Positions 11,288-22,307 of a stretch of 64,000 bases of DNA are shown in pieces. Both the position numbers and the translations under genes were made by a program. Under the pieces are notes generated by a model. It ran no database searches, was not told where the DNA came from, and worked only from the letters and a program-made list of their open reading frames with translations. Each line of letters opens with the position of its first letter. Position 1 is the first letter of the stretch. Origin of the DNA: Diaporthe sp. PMI_573 (taxonomy: Eukaryota > Ascomycota > Sordariomycetes > Diaporthales > Diaporthaceae); contig JAJTUP010000001.1 of assembly GCA_021399435.1 (NCBI GenBank), forward strand, positions 3,844,001 to 3,908,000, read 5' to 3'.

Positions 11288-12268
11288 CTAAGCAGCTGTG
11301 GAAATGCCAGAAATGCCAGAAATGCCAAACCAAGCCATATCCTCATCCCCCATCACTGGAACCGTATGCCCAATTCCAGTACCGTATATACCCACAACAT
11401 TCTCTCCATACACGTACTTGGTGTAAGCGGCAGAGGGCGTCTGCTCCAACCTCTGCTCAGGAACATCCGAGTACCCAAAAACGCCAGTCCACTGCTTGAT
11501 GGTCTCATTGAAGTTCTTCACAAACCTGGTCAGCTTATGCTCAATAGGACGGTGGTGCGAACATCTCATCTTGCTTACCTGCGGCAACAAAGCCGTGTCC
11601 GCAGTCCCATGGAAGATCAACATCTTCGGCCTCGGGCCTGTATAGCCAGGATACATGGCTAGCGCAGTATCCGCCCACTCCTTCTGCGTGTGGATGCTCT
11701 CGCCCGAAGAGCACGTCGAGTTCCAGCCGTCCACCGCCCCAGTGTAGAAGCAACCCGCCGGAACACCAGAGTACACTGTTGCAGCCTTAAAGACGTCCGG
11801 GTAGGCCGCGGCCAAGACGTTGGTCATCATCGCGCCCGAGCTACTTCCTGTCACGAATACCCGCGAGGCGTCCGCGCCGTAGGTGCTGAGGGTGTAAGAC
11901 ACCATCTTGGCGATCGAGCTTGTGTCCGCCCCTCCGCCGTGTGTGAGCGCCTCCTGCGAGGAGACATCCCAGCAGGTCCCGTTGTAGGGCGACTCCGGGT
12001 AGATCACGTAAAAGCCGTACTGCTCGGCCAGAGCGGGATATGGCGTTGATGTAAAATAGGCCTCTGCGGTGCCTGTACAATAGTGAATGGCGACGACAAC
12101 TGGGGCGTTTGACTTATCTCCCGCAGAGCTGAGGGAGTCTGGTGCGTACAGATACATCTGGGTCTTAGATGTATTTGGACCAAAGTCGGTGACCTGCTGG
12201 AGGGAAGCCGCTTGACCGGTCGCCGCTAGGGCAGCCACGCCTGCGATAAGCCGTGATAGTGAAGCCAT
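11288..12268 (-). CDS. Secreted CE1-type esterase (acetylxylan/feruloyl esterase, PHB-depolymerase family)
   Basis: Two exons, 12268-11579 and 11515-11288, encode 305 aa. The 63-nt intron (GTAAGC ... GTGAAG) is a multiple of three, so the frame also reads through it; splicing gives the family-like join TALLPQ/NFNETIKQW. The start at 12268 begins a signal peptide (MASLSRLIAGVAALAATGQA). An upstream in-frame ATG at 12292 is less likely. The alpha/beta-hydrolase catalytic triad is visible: the nucleophile elbow GSSSG with Ser143, Asp224 in FHGTADT, and His280 in GIGHTVP. Paired cysteines (CW near 99, CFYTG, CSSGE) fit an extracellular enzyme. No carbohydrate-binding module follows the catalytic domain. 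It probably removes acetyl or feruloyl groups from plant xylan; the exact ester specificity cannot be told. Confidence 0.92.
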   Translation of the reverse strand: MASLSRLIAGVAALAATGQAASLQQVTDFGPNTSKTQMYLYAPDSLSSAGDKSNAPVVVAIHYCTGTAEAYFTSTPYPALAEQYGFYVIYPESPYNGTCWDVSSQEALTHGGGADTSSIAKMVSYTLSTYGADASRVFVTGSSSGAMMTNVLAAAYPDVFKAATVYSGVPAGCFYTGAVDGWNSTCSSGESIHTQKEWADTALAMYPGYTGPRPKMLIFHGTADTALLPQVSKMRCSHHRPIEHKLTRFVKNFNETIKQWTGVFGYSDVPEQRLEQTPSAAYTKYVYGENVVGIYGTGIGHTVPVMGDEDMAWFGISGISGISTAA

Positions 12269-13800
12269 TCCGATCGAAGTCGTGTCTCTCATATATGAGT
12301 GCGCCTGACTGTGCAGTGCTCGAAATCTGCAGATCAAGCACCGTTTCCCTTTTCCATTCTGGTGAATTCCATTCCTTTATTAAAACAAAACAAAATCAAG
12401 GGGACACTTGTCAACGGAGTCGGCTGCATTTGTGGCAAGGCGTTCCGGTGCGGAATGTCAGAGTCCGGAGGTTTTCAGGGGTCAGGAGTCAGTCTATATC
12501 ACTGGCTTCACCGACGTGCTGGCACTGCAATACCCCTGTCGGCGGCCGATACTTCAGGGTTCAGCCTAGAACTCCGGGGTTCGACCGTCCAGTATGCTTC
12601 CGTTTTGACCCAAAATCTGGTTGGGCTTCACTGACTCGGTCCGGAGGCAGAGCATGCTAAATTGCAGTACTTCGTGGGCCTCGCTTGGAATTCACAAGGG
12701 CGACAACAAATTTACTCGCGACCCGTGGCTCAGACTGTCAACATCGATTGTTGACTCTGCACAAAATCAGTCTGAAATATTTTGCACCGGCAAATCGATT
12801 GAGTCGAGCCGCGACTTGTTCACCTAGGCGGGGTCGGGATGCGGCATGTGCTCCCAAGGCTCAACCACTGTGAGGCCATCGATGAATGGTGCATGAATAT
12901 GATATCTGGAAGAACATTCAACCCCGGCATGGAGTGTCCAAGCCCTCTGAGGATGAAGAATGACTCTGGCAGTGAGGCTGGGACTGTTGCTTCGGAAGAG
13001 AACATCGAAGGCCATTGTTGCGCAGTGCGTTGTCGAATTAAGCTTCGGCTACGGCAAGCAAATGGATCCGCACCTGGGCATTGCATATGTTGAACCATCT
13101 TCATGCAGGCACCCGGGCTACACTGCCACCACAGATGGCTTAGTCCTGGCATCCGGATCCACGGGCGGCTTGTCTGGCGTACCGACTTCCAGGCAGGTCT
13201 TCGGGGCGTTGCTAGAGAACGCCCTTGGCGGGTTCTGGCACAATATCCAGTTGGTGCAAGTGACAAGTCAAACAAAGCTAGAAGTCCCGGCTCGAAAGTC
13301 GATGAAGTTCCGCCAAGGACCGCAGACACCTTCAACGTCGAAGGGTGCATGATAGCGGCAATCTGACAGCGGACCAAAAAGCGACCAGAGCTCGAGTCTG
13401 GTGGATTGACGCCACTCGGTCGCACGGATCGCGTGTTCAAGAGACGAGCTCCTGAGCCTCACGCACGTTAAGAGCGGCGAAGAAGGGCATGGTGATACTA
13501 GACCGGCAAGCCCAAATAGATTGGAGGTGGGGATCGGGCGCGCCGGCCAGCGAAATCCTCCTGTTTCCTCCTGTCGTCCGTGAAGGGCCGCGTCCTCATC
13601 CGGGTCCCTGGGTTGTCGAAGTGTTTGACGCACATCGAAAGGGATGTGGTGTAATGCCGGCCCTGTAGTGGAGACTCTGCCGGGTGTGCCTTGAGCTCCG
13701 TAGACCAAGAGGAGGTCCCGTGGGTCTGATTCCCGGGCGTTCTGTACTATTCGGGAACCATCGATAAGGAAGGAACTGCGCATGGGGAACAGCAGTCACC
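12269..13800. other. Intergenic, no supported gene
   Basis: Frames at 12820-13440 (minus), 12960-13352 (plus) and 13268-13783 (minus) are open for 130-206 codons. They show no domain, no consistent splice sites and no signal peptide. They may be chance frames or remains of a dead gene; I cannot support a call. Confidence 0.5.
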
Positions 13801-15792
13801 TCAGAAGAGCATAACGGCCGTTCCAGCATCTCTCAGCCCCTCAGCCATAGTCCACTCCGGCCCAAGCTGGCCCCTCCGAGTCCACACCCCCTCCATGACG
13901 CGCAGCGCCGGAGCGATCATCCCAAAGTTCGACAGCGGTCCCAGCGCCTCTACCATGCCGCGAAAGATGCCCTCCTCCTCGGGCAGCGCGAGGCACCCCG
14001 TCACGCAGAAGGGCCAGACAACGGACCGGACCGAGGCGGGTGCGGGCGCGGCGGCGAGCAGGGTCATCGTGGCGGCCACGCTAGCTCGAACCTCCGGGCA
14101 CGACGGCTGCCACCCCGACACGACGGTGGAGAGGTACGTGAGCGTGGCATGCGCCCAGACCAGGCTGGTCCAGGTGGTGCTTGAGCCCTTGACGATTGGC
14201 AGGCCCACGTTGTACTGCGAAATAAAGTCGATCGGGTTCGTCGTGGGCTGATCGCTGCCGCTGCCAGCATTTTGCCTCTCCCGCTCCAGGCACTGGATCA
14301 GGCCCCGTAGCAGTGTTTCAATCTGCGATGCCCGTGTGACGAGCTGAACCATAGACAGCGACCCTGTCTTCGTCATCTCCTTCTTCCAGGCGTGCAGGTC
14401 TGCCACCTGCGCGAGCAGAGTGACGACATCGTTCTTGACGCCGATAACGCTCTCCAGGTCGATCTGGGGTCCGTTGATCTGGACTCCGGAGAAGTTCCCT
14501 GAGATGGAGTCGAGCAAGATGCCGTGGAAGTTAAACAGCCTCGGGCTTGTCTCCAGTGCCGTGGCAGAAATGACATCCGCAAATAGCAATAGCGACGTGA
14601 AGAATCGCATAGCCGCCTGATCGGAACTATAAGGATACGGGTCTCCGGACGGTGAGAAACCCAGCGTGGGCATCTGTGAGCCGACCCGGAGCTGCGCCGT
14701 TATCGCGTGCCAGCAGTAGTGCCTTGCGTCCCCTTCGCCGCTCGAGCCATGGTGCTCCATAATCTGTTCGAACATTACGAAAGCCCCGTCGAGATGCACC
14801 ATCCAGCTCTCAGTGCACGCGACCCTCCGTGTCACGGCGACCTCGAAGACGACCAGCTGGACGATACTCTCCATGATCCGAGCGCTCTCGACCAGATCCG
14901 ACCCCACGCCTTTCTGGTTCACCACCGCCACGTCGTGCTGCAGCTCCTTGAGAGTGAGCTCGTGCTGTTTCTCCAGCTCCGAGCGGTTGTGCTCGCGGCA
15001 GGACTCGTGCCCCGATAGTAGGTTCTCAGTTGCGACTGCAAAGAAGTATGTCGACAGTGACAAGGCCGAGTGCAGCAGGGTCCTCTTCCGCATAAGCAAT
15101 ATCAGGAGCCAGCCCCGGCCAGACTGTAGCAGCGCCGGCCGGTAGAATGGAAAGAGGAAAGGGAAAACGTAGTCGAGATAATTTGTGAGAAGTAGGAGCT
15201 CGCGCTCGTCGAGGCTGTTGTAGGCAACTGTAGACGCTGAGGCTGCTGGTGAGGCGCCCTGCGCTGTTGCGGGAAAATGCTGCCCCTGGATATACATACC
15301 GTCGACTGCAGAATACACGCCCGGCTCGGAGGTCGAGGATGGGGGCGTGTTGTTACTTGTTCCATCGGATGACGAGTTCTGCGGCGAGTCCCATGAGTTG
15401 CTCGCCGGTGAGGTGCTCTTGTCCGCCCCCGTGGGGGCTATCCCGCCGCTCTCATCGTGATGGCTGGTGAAGGTCAAGTCCGAAATAGCATCTGCCATGC
15501 TCAACTCCTCAATGCCAGGTTCTATGCCGGACAGGTATTTCCTCTCCCTTCTCCAGGCCGCCTTCTTCTTCACCTCTGCCTTCACCTCCTCAGCCATCTT
15601 GGCCTGCCGTTCCCCACCGTCCATCCACTCTGGCTTCTCATCGCTGTAGAGGCAGGATATCTCCAGGGCTGCACAAGCTGCGCAGTGCGGCCTTGCCTCG
15701 TCACATTTCTTTCGGCGGAGACGACATGTCCAGCAGCCGTCCGAGCTACGTGCCAACGGCTTGTTGGCCATGATGCGTCGAAGGGTCTCCAT
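13801..15792 (-). CDS. Zn2Cys6 fungal transcription factor with Fungal_trans_2-like domain
   Basis: A single uninterrupted frame of 663 aa. The N-terminus holds a textbook binuclear zinc cluster with Cys20, 23, 30, 37, 40 and 47 (CWTCRLRRKKC, then CAACAALEISC), which binds DNA as in Gal4. A Lys/Glu-rich linker (KAEVKKKAAWRRERKYL) follows, then a Ser/Thr/Pro-rich disordered stretch to about residue 180. From about 195 the sequence (DERELLLLTNYLDYVFPFLF, then YRPALLQSGRGWLL) matches the start of the Fungal_trans_2 regulatory domain, which runs to the C-terminus. The second Met at residue 8 (15771) is an alternative start. Targets unknown. The neighbouring esterase and copper-transporter genes are not obviously linked to it. 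Confidence 0.92.
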   Translation of the reverse strand: METLRRIMANKPLARSSDGCWTCRLRRKKCDEARPHCAACAALEISCLYSDEKPEWMDGGERQAKMAEEVKAEVKKKAAWRRERKYLSGIEPGIEELSMADAISDLTFTSHHDESGGIAPTGADKSTSPASNSWDSPQNSSSDGTSNNTPPSSTSEPGVYSAVDGMYIQGQHFPATAQGASPAASASTVAYNSLDERELLLLTNYLDYVFPFLFPFYRPALLQSGRGWLLILLMRKRTLLHSALSLSTYFFAVATENLLSGHESCREHNRSELEKQHELTLKELQHDVAVVNQKGVGSDLVESARIMESIVQLVVFEVAVTRRVACTESWMVHLDGAFVMFEQIMEHHGSSGEGDARHYCWHAITAQLRVGSQMPTLGFSPSGDPYPYSSDQAAMRFFTSLLLFADVISATALETSPRLFNFHGILLDSISGNFSGVQINGPQIDLESVIGVKNDVVTLLAQVADLHAWKKEMTKTGSLSMVQLVTRASQIETLLRGLIQCLERERQNAGSGSDQPTTNPIDFISQYNVGLPIVKGSSTTWTSLVWAHATLTYLSTVVSGWQPSCPEVRASVAATMTLLAAAPAPASVRSVVWPFCVTGCLALPEEEGIFRGMVEALGPLSNFGMIAPALRVMEGVWTRRGQLGPEWTMAEGLRDAGTAVMLF

Positions 15793-16498
15793 AGACCAGG
15801 ATCGAGACGGTCAATACGCCGTGTGATGCTGGCAGGAATCTAGATAAGAGGGTCTTCCCGTGTCTACTCTGCGAAATGGATGGGTAAGCGCCGAGGTGAG
15901 CGCGGTCTTGGTAAGCCGGGCCGTGCCAAGATAAACCCAACCGCACAGATGGCGCAACCAAATCGCCGCCACCGAGGGTCGCAAGGATGAAGGCAAGTGC
16001 CTGCCTCGAATCGACCGGACTCTGCTCTGCGGTATGAGGTGATGCTGGGAAACGAGTTGTCTCGATGCGATAGTGGAGCTGGGGTTCACGGTGAGTTGCA
16101 CAAGAGGGTTTGTCAGGAGGGTTGTCGTCTTGCTCCGACATCCCCCTTTTGAACTCAATGCACTGTGATTACTCAGCATTGACCGTGACCCTGCCTGCTC
16201 TCTGCCGGTCTGCTCAACCTCAACGTCGGACGAAATGATACATAGACGAGGATAATTACGACTGAGGTCTTTTTTTCAGCCACCAACGCCAAGGGTCAAA
16301 CAAATACGCAAACCCAGACAGAGAAGAAGCAGACCAATATCGCATAGCGAATACTCAGGGGGCAGCAGTGCGCCACTCGCCCAGACTTGATACATTTTAG
16401 CTGTCGCTCAACCAAGAGTCAACCCCATGCCTCTCTCACACACATACCCTCTCTTGATGCCCTCGTCCATAACCATGGAGCCGGTGAACCAGAACGCC
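15793..16498. other. Intergenic between two minus-strand genes
   Basis: This holds the transcription-factor promoter and the downstream region of the copper transporter gene. The frames at 15746-16179 (minus) have no recognisable product. Confidence 0.5.
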
Positions 16499-17741
16499 TC
16501 ATGAGCAACAGATAGTTGGCTCCTCCGACACGCTCGTGTTGGCCCTCGGCCCCTCCCACAGCGTTTCCCACGAGAATAGAAATGCGCCCAAGTATGCACC
16601 CACCAGAATGGATATGATTATGTATCCGTTGTAATTCATCGCCAGCCTGTGATACGAGTCAAGCACTTGTCAGCACATGGTCTTCCACAGCTAAGCCCTT
16701 GGGCCTCTGGCGGTCGGGAGCGAAAGGCATGGGTTACATCGTTTTCAGCCTTCTGCGGCCCTTGCTGACGCAACCGCGAAGCAGTCTGTCATGGCTATAG
16801 GCATCAGTGTAGGGTGGGTAAGCTACTCACATCATGATAAAGTACGCGACGGTAAACTGTGCCGCATGGAACAGCGCCCTGATCATCTGCTGCCACACAT
16901 TGGGGCGAAACGGCGCAGAAGATCCCGACTCCCCGCTCGTGACAACACTTATCCCCCCAGCGGCGGCCGCAGTTGCAGCCGGGGCCTGAGTAGTCTGCGC
17001 AGCCAAGCCTGGCTTCTCCTTGATGCTTGCGACGGCAGCGTCACCACCGCCCACCAACCCCAACCACTCGGGTACTACGGCCGTGGAGCTAGACTTCCTA
17101 GATCCCGTGCAACACTCGGTGGTGGGTGTCGGAGCCGTGACGGGAGCCGGCAGCACGGGGTTGCTCGCGTCCGCCGGGGCCGTGGGCGAGACCTGGTGGT
17201 AGCGGGCCTCGGCGGCCTCTCTGTGCTTCTGGACGATGTACCGGTCGAATTGCTTTGCGCTGCGGCGGAGGCCTTCCAGGGCCATGACGAGAAAGATGAC
17301 GCCGAAGCAGGTGCCCACCATCGCCGCTGAGGTGGCGATTTGCCATTGCGGAGTGATGAAGCATGCGCCGATCGTGTGCCAGTTCCACAGCATCTGTAAA
17401 GAGGGCATAATAGGTCAGCCGGTTGTTGAAGTACTGGTTTGCAAGCGATTTGAACCAGCATGAGTGGATGGCTGCCAAACGTGATTAAGCAGTGCCGAGG
17501 CACACACCTGTATTTCGCAGACTCTTCCGGCACTGCCCACAACGCTGCTCATGCTCATTCCCATCGTTCCCATGCCAGCCACCATGGCTGCAGCTGTAGA
17601 AGAGGCCGTGCTGCTAGCCGAACTCGTTACCGTCGATGACACAGACATGGCCGTTGCGCTCGTCGATGTGGCCAATGTTGTTGCTGTTGAGTCCATCGAC
17701 ATGCCTGACATCGGCCCCATATCCATCTCATACATTTCCAT
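16499..17741 (-). CDS. Ctr-family copper transporter
   Basis: Three exons, 17741-17508, 17393-16831 and 16646-16499, encode 314 aa; all introns are GT-AG. The N-terminus is rich in Met motifs (MEMYEMDMG, then MSGMSMDS, later MGTMGMSMSS) that bind Cu(I) outside the cell, followed by a Ser/Thr/Ala-rich linker. The first membrane segment lies in the ATSAAMVGTCFGVIFLVMAL stretch. A cytosolic loop of over 100 residues contains a CC pair (TTECCTGS). The second segment, split by the last intron, carries the MxxxM signature (MMLAM) of the copper pore, and the third carries the GxxxG packing motif (GAYLG). The protein ends EEPTICCS, with a CC pair that could hand copper to chaperones. This combination of MxxxM and GxxxG is diagnostic for Ctr proteins, which act as homotrimers in the plasma or vacuolar membrane. 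Confidence 0.93.
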
Positions 17742-18629
17742 GTTGACTCTTCAGTTGAGTTATCGAAATCAGCCGAAGGTTATTTTCAAGAGGGTAGGAG
17801 TTACTGTTCGCAGGTTGCCATCCGGCAACATGGGCGGGATCAATGTTCAGAAGCCGAGGACAGGTCGGATTGGATCAAGGTGCTGAGTGCAAGCGGGCCC
17901 TTCGGCGGGCTCTGGTCGCTTCGGACAAAGAGAGATCTAAAAATGGATCGAGACAAAAAGAGCCAGAAGCGGGAGCGGGCAGGGGGGGGGGGACAACTTG
18001 TCGGTGGTGGAAGATTGAGGTCGGGATCCAGAAACACGACCCTTCAAGCACGGGCAGGCAGGTTGGATTAGCCCTCTTGTCTGTGCACCGAAATAGCAAG
18101 GCGAGGTTGGTTCCAACTTTGCAGAGGTTGAGTGCATTGGCAGCAACGACTGCCCCTGGTTTGGGTAGACAGGACCCAGACAGCGGCCCGTGAAGCCCAC
18201 CGTGTCCAGCATTCCCCAGGCCAAAGCCATGTTCAACACGGCCCAGGTCCTGCCACCACTCATCGTCACCTGCACCAGTGATTTCGTCCCCAGCCCCAGT
18301 AGCTGCGGTAACAAAGATTGAATATCATTTCCTGCTGTTGATTCGCGTTAGATGCCCGGCCATTCAGTGCCCAGAGCATGGACAAACGCCTGTTCGACCC
18401 TACAAACCTGCATAGAGACATTCCTTTTGCTCTTGCCGACGAAACGAGTGCTAGGCGCTCATGACTGAACAGGCGCCGCAGACTGCCAGACCCTATCATA
18501 TCAACCCTTCAACCCAAGAACGCCAATTGCCACCCACCCCAAGTCCCAGTAGCAATGCTTTCAGACTGGACAATACAATGCACAGAACCACAAGCCCACG
18601 AAAAACAGCGTGGTCAGGCCAGTGGGCAA
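17742..18629. other. Intergenic, no supported gene
   Basis: This is the copper-transporter promoter side and the 3' region of the hemerythrin-like gene. A short G run lies at about 17981-17990. No convincing frame. Confidence 0.5.
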
Positions 18630-19719
18630 CTACGCCTTGGCCTTGTCACCCTGCAGGGCATACAGCTCCCTCCTGGCGCCCGAGGCGTCGCAGCTCGAGA
18701 ACTTCCAGTAGTTGCCGTTGAACCACCCGCCGATGTTGATCAGCCCCCACTTGATAGGCGCGGGGATTGGCGGCCAATTGGCCCACTGACCCTCCTCGAA
18801 CTGGGTGGATCGGTCCAGGTTCAGCAGGAAGAACGGGACCACGTCCGTCGTGCCTGCCTTGGTGACCGTGTTCTTGCCCCAGACCTTAAAGGTGTTGGAT
18901 GCATTGGCTGCGCGTTCCGTATCCGGGGCGGGCGCGTTTGGGTGTTCGGCCAAGTTCGCGATCGTCTTGATCTCGGAGTGGAAGTGGTCCTCGAAGTTGG
19001 CCGCAAACCCGTCCATGATGCGCACGAGCTCGGCCGCGTCCAAGGTCTGCGGGCTGGGCTGGACAGAGAGGAGGTACTTGTTGAACTCGGCGAGGCCGGG
19101 GAGGAAGGACTCTGCGAATGGTGAGTGTCAGTATGCTGTGTCTTGCTGTGCGCTTGAGTGTCGTGTTGTGGACAGCCCCTGGGCCCGGGCGGGGTTCCCC
19201 GACATACCGTGCTCCTTGTGTGTCTCCTCAAAGACAGTCTTGTCGTCGAGAAGCTCCTCGATCTTGGTAAACAGGGACTCCTCCTCATCATCGTGGTGCG
19301 ACTTGACGAACTTAAACCAAGTCAGGGCGTAACCGATAAAGTCGGCCTTGTCCGCGTCCTGGACATGCGGGGCTTGCAGATAGATGCTGTTGTATCCTCT
19401 GAAGATGGAATTATGTAACAGTGCCATATGTGTTGCACCTGTACTAAAGAGGTCCACCTGTCGTGGGCGTGGCAGTCCATGTTAGCTGTCTCGTCCTCGT
19501 TCGATTGGGAGAACATGCACGCCTGGAATGGCGAGTCGGGGATGCTATAGGTACCTTCTTGGTCTCGTACTGGGGAGTCGCAACGAGCTTCATGGGCTGA
19601 TCCGCCCAGGGCTTGGATCCAGAGACTGGTTCTGCAGTCATCATGAACGGTGATCGGGACACAAACACGCCAAAGAGCAGTGTGGCAAGTCCCAGGAAAA
19701 GAGTCAATGGAGAAGGCAT
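18630..19719 (-). CDS. Hemerythrin-like (HHE) domain protein
   Basis: Three exons, 19719-19555, 19457-19208 and 19111-18630, encode 298 aa. The N-terminus (MPSPLTLFLGLATLLFGVFV) is a signal anchor or signal peptide. Histidines and acidic residues typical of a hemerythrin four-helix bundle appear in order: HMALLHNSIFRGYNSIY, FKFVKSHHDDEEESLF, FEETHKEHESF and FEDHFHSEIKTIANL. Such domains bind a di-iron centre and may sense or carry oxygen, nitric oxide or iron; in fungi the role is largely unknown. The C-terminal 90 residues (VPFFLLNLDR ... NWPPIPAPIKW) are shared by this fungal subfamily. The first intron (97 nt) was chosen because it joins PQYETKK to VDLFSTGATH; another frame inside it is open but is not needed. 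Confidence 0.88.
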
Positions 19720-21629
19720 GGTGGCGGCCCGGGAATGATATTGGAATGCGGCTGCCCTCCAGGAGTATGCCGATATATGTACTGTATGCTTCCGTCTGCC
19801 TATGGGCTGCTTCCTGCGCGTCGGCCGACTTTGCTGCTGAGCTACTGGCTGGTGCTGTGTGAGGATGGACAGGATGGCACCATCAGGGCCGTCGTATGAT
19901 CGGGCACCACCCCTAGCCTCAGCCCATGCTGCTTATCAAGCTCGGGTCTGGTTTGGTCGCCATTTCCACCTGGTAGGCTAGGTTCTGTCATCACCTGCCA
20001 GAGGTCAATGCTTCAGGGCTCCAGGCACAAGGACTCGGTGCTAAACAAGCTCCCGTTTGGTAATTCTCAGCGTCTCATTGGGCCTGGAGGCTGCAGCAAG
20101 GGTAGGAGCTCCAGGGGCGGCCCCACTCATTCCCGGGGAATCCGCCGATCGGCTTCGGTGCTTACAGGGATCGAGGTCGGGCTCGCTGTTCAAAGTCTCC
20201 GTGTCCGAACATATAATTCATCAAGTATGAAGTGCCAATTGTCCAAGTCTGGCGATGAAGGGTGTCGGTTGACACACAATAGAATACATGAAAATGTGGG
20301 CGAGTCTTACGCTCATACCGGATTCATACCGGGTGAAGCAGTCTCAGTGACCTTTGCTCTTGGCCGTGCCTCATATGTGTACACTCGTGACAAGCACCCT
20401 GCCATAACGCCGACATTGACAAGAGAAGACTGTCTTGGTTAACAGACGCCCCGGCTCACAGGTCCCTTCAAAATTCATATACCAGATCTAATAAGTCATA
20501 GTAGCCGTGGGCCCTCCCACTCTGCCATCAAAGTGCACGGTACTCAGACCAGCCCAGGTTCCACGGAACATTATATACCTACTTTAAGTACGTAGCAATC
20601 CTATCAGCACGGCCGCCAGGACATTCACGAGTATCTTAGTCTTGACCCAAATTATCCAGGCAACGCAAATTTGACGTGTTGCTCTGACTCCTCAGTTCCC
20701 TCGAAAATCTTCACCAGAGCATTAGCCACCTTCCCGGAGACAGTCAGCATGCCGTACCCAGAATGGATGCTCAACCTGTGCCGGAAAGGTCCTTCTCCCA
20801 TACTTTGTACGTCTTGAAAATGGTGATACCGGGTGCTGCAAATTCGACATGTAACATGTATTCCAGGCCTTGATAGGCTGAGGTGCAAAAGCCTTGTTTC
20901 CCTCACCAGCTGTCTCCCGAGACGGGTCCATTGTATAAATACTCTATGAACGTCTCATTGACGAGGCGTTGCGGTCAATTGTGTGGGACAGTAATATACA
21001 GCGGTAAATATAAATGTCCAAAGTCTTACGGCTTTGTCTGTCTGAATGACGGTATGCCAGTCTAATCACTGCCTCTCGAAGATGGTGCAAGTTGCTCGTA
21101 CCGGTGGCAGTCTGACAGAGATAGCAGACGTGGCATATAAGGACGATGTGGCGGAAGCCCGGACAGGCCGCGCTTTGCATCCTGCGCGATACCTGTTAAC
21201 TGCCCCTACAATTTGCTACATAAGAGGTCCTCCGCCCGTGCCACTAGCGGGCACCCGGAGGGCTTCCCTTTGCCTCGATTGAATTGCTAATCCGCAAAGT
21301 CCAGGAACGCCTTGGTGTCTGTTTTCCATCTAATCCCGGCCGTACCATCTTCGTCTGAGCAGCGCCGCTGTGGGGGACAAGAGCCTCCTTGAGCAAATCG
21401 TGGAGATGAGATGAGTACCATATTCTGCTTGAGATGCAACTGAACACAAATGCGGGTTGAAGGCTGAGACGGTTTTCACGTCTTATGGCAGAAGGACACA
21501 AGCTGACTGTGCAGAAGGGTTGATTTGCAACTATGATTGCCTAACTGCAAGATAAAGGGCTGCGAAGGGCCTCGGGTTTTAGTAGGAGACGTAGACACTC
21601 ATGCTGTAGGTGAGAGATTGTATACACCC

Positions 21630-21682
21630 GCTCAAAATTCCGTTTCAACCGTCTAACAGAATCCGACTCGAGAATTTTGAGC
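21630..21682. repeat. Perfect 11-bp inverted repeat (hairpin-forming)
   Basis: GCTCAAAATTC at 21630-21640 is matched by GAATTTTGAGC at 21672-21682 with a 31-nt spacer. It could be a transcription-end hairpin, a protein site or chance; nothing next to it decides. Confidence 0.5.
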
Positions 21683-22234
21683 AGGGTTGCTGAACATGCC
21701 TAAACACTTTCAGAAATAACTGTTATACTTTGTACCATTTGCCTTGTGGAATTAGTATGCTCGACTTGCGAAGATGGTGTGACATTGGAGGCGGCCCCAA
21801 AGGGTTGCCGGTTGGCAGTGGGGAAAGTGGCACGAGACTCTATGAATGGTTGAACTACATAAAGATGACTCCACGAAACTAGAAAAGTGCGGAGGTTGCA
21901 TCCTTGGTAGATTCCAAAAACCCAAAGAACCCCGCTCTACAACTTGTTCGTGGTCGAAAAACACTTCAAACTTCAGCATCATGGCGTGCGAAGGTGGCGA
22001 GGCAAGCGACACGTGGAGACGACGAGTGTCTCTACGCGTCAGCGAGTATGTCTGATTGACGATGACAGGCATGTGACAGTTGACTTTTATTTGTTTTGGC
22101 CGGCGCTCCAGTGTTTGCTTGGGCTCCAGTAAGTGGACTCCGGAAGATGGCATCCCGATCTTTCCATGTCGTGTTTGTTATATCACAACGTTTCGCGACT
22201 GCGGCTCACAATGGCACTTTTCGCTTTTTCTTCA

Positions 22235-22260
22235 CGCAGCAGCAGCAGCAGCATCATCAT
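22235..22260 (+). repeat. CAG/CAT trinucleotide microsatellite
   Basis: A short run of CAG units continues into CAT units just downstream of the stop codon of the methyltransferase gene, in its presumed 3' UTR. It is not within a supported coding frame. Confidence 0.7.
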
Positions 22261-22307
22261 CCAGGTCACACGCAATCACTGTCACACTTCACGCTCTGCA
22301 AATCAAA

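Larger units (their letters stand above)
19720..22307. other. Intergenic, 2.6 kb, no supported gene
   Basis: Several frames of 60-145 codons occur (for example 20008-20442 plus, 21752-22153 minus), but none has a domain or coherent splicing. The stretch contains a perfect 11-bp inverted repeat at 21630-21682 and a CAG/CAT microsatellite at about 22235-22260. Confidence 0.5.

Noticed and set aside
11516..11578. Read-through of the esterase gene without splicing
   Set aside because: The frame is open, but the 63 bases have consensus intron ends and the added residues interrupt a conserved region just after the catalytic Asp.
12820..13440. 206-aa minus-strand frame
   Set aside because: No recognisable domain, atypical composition and no promoter or splice signals; also overlapped by equally long frames on the plus strand.
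19458..19554. Open frame inside hemerythrin intron 1, read as an additional exon
   Set aside because: Including it needs a 32-nt intron or a frameshift, whereas a 97-nt intron with good ends joins two family-conserved segments directly.
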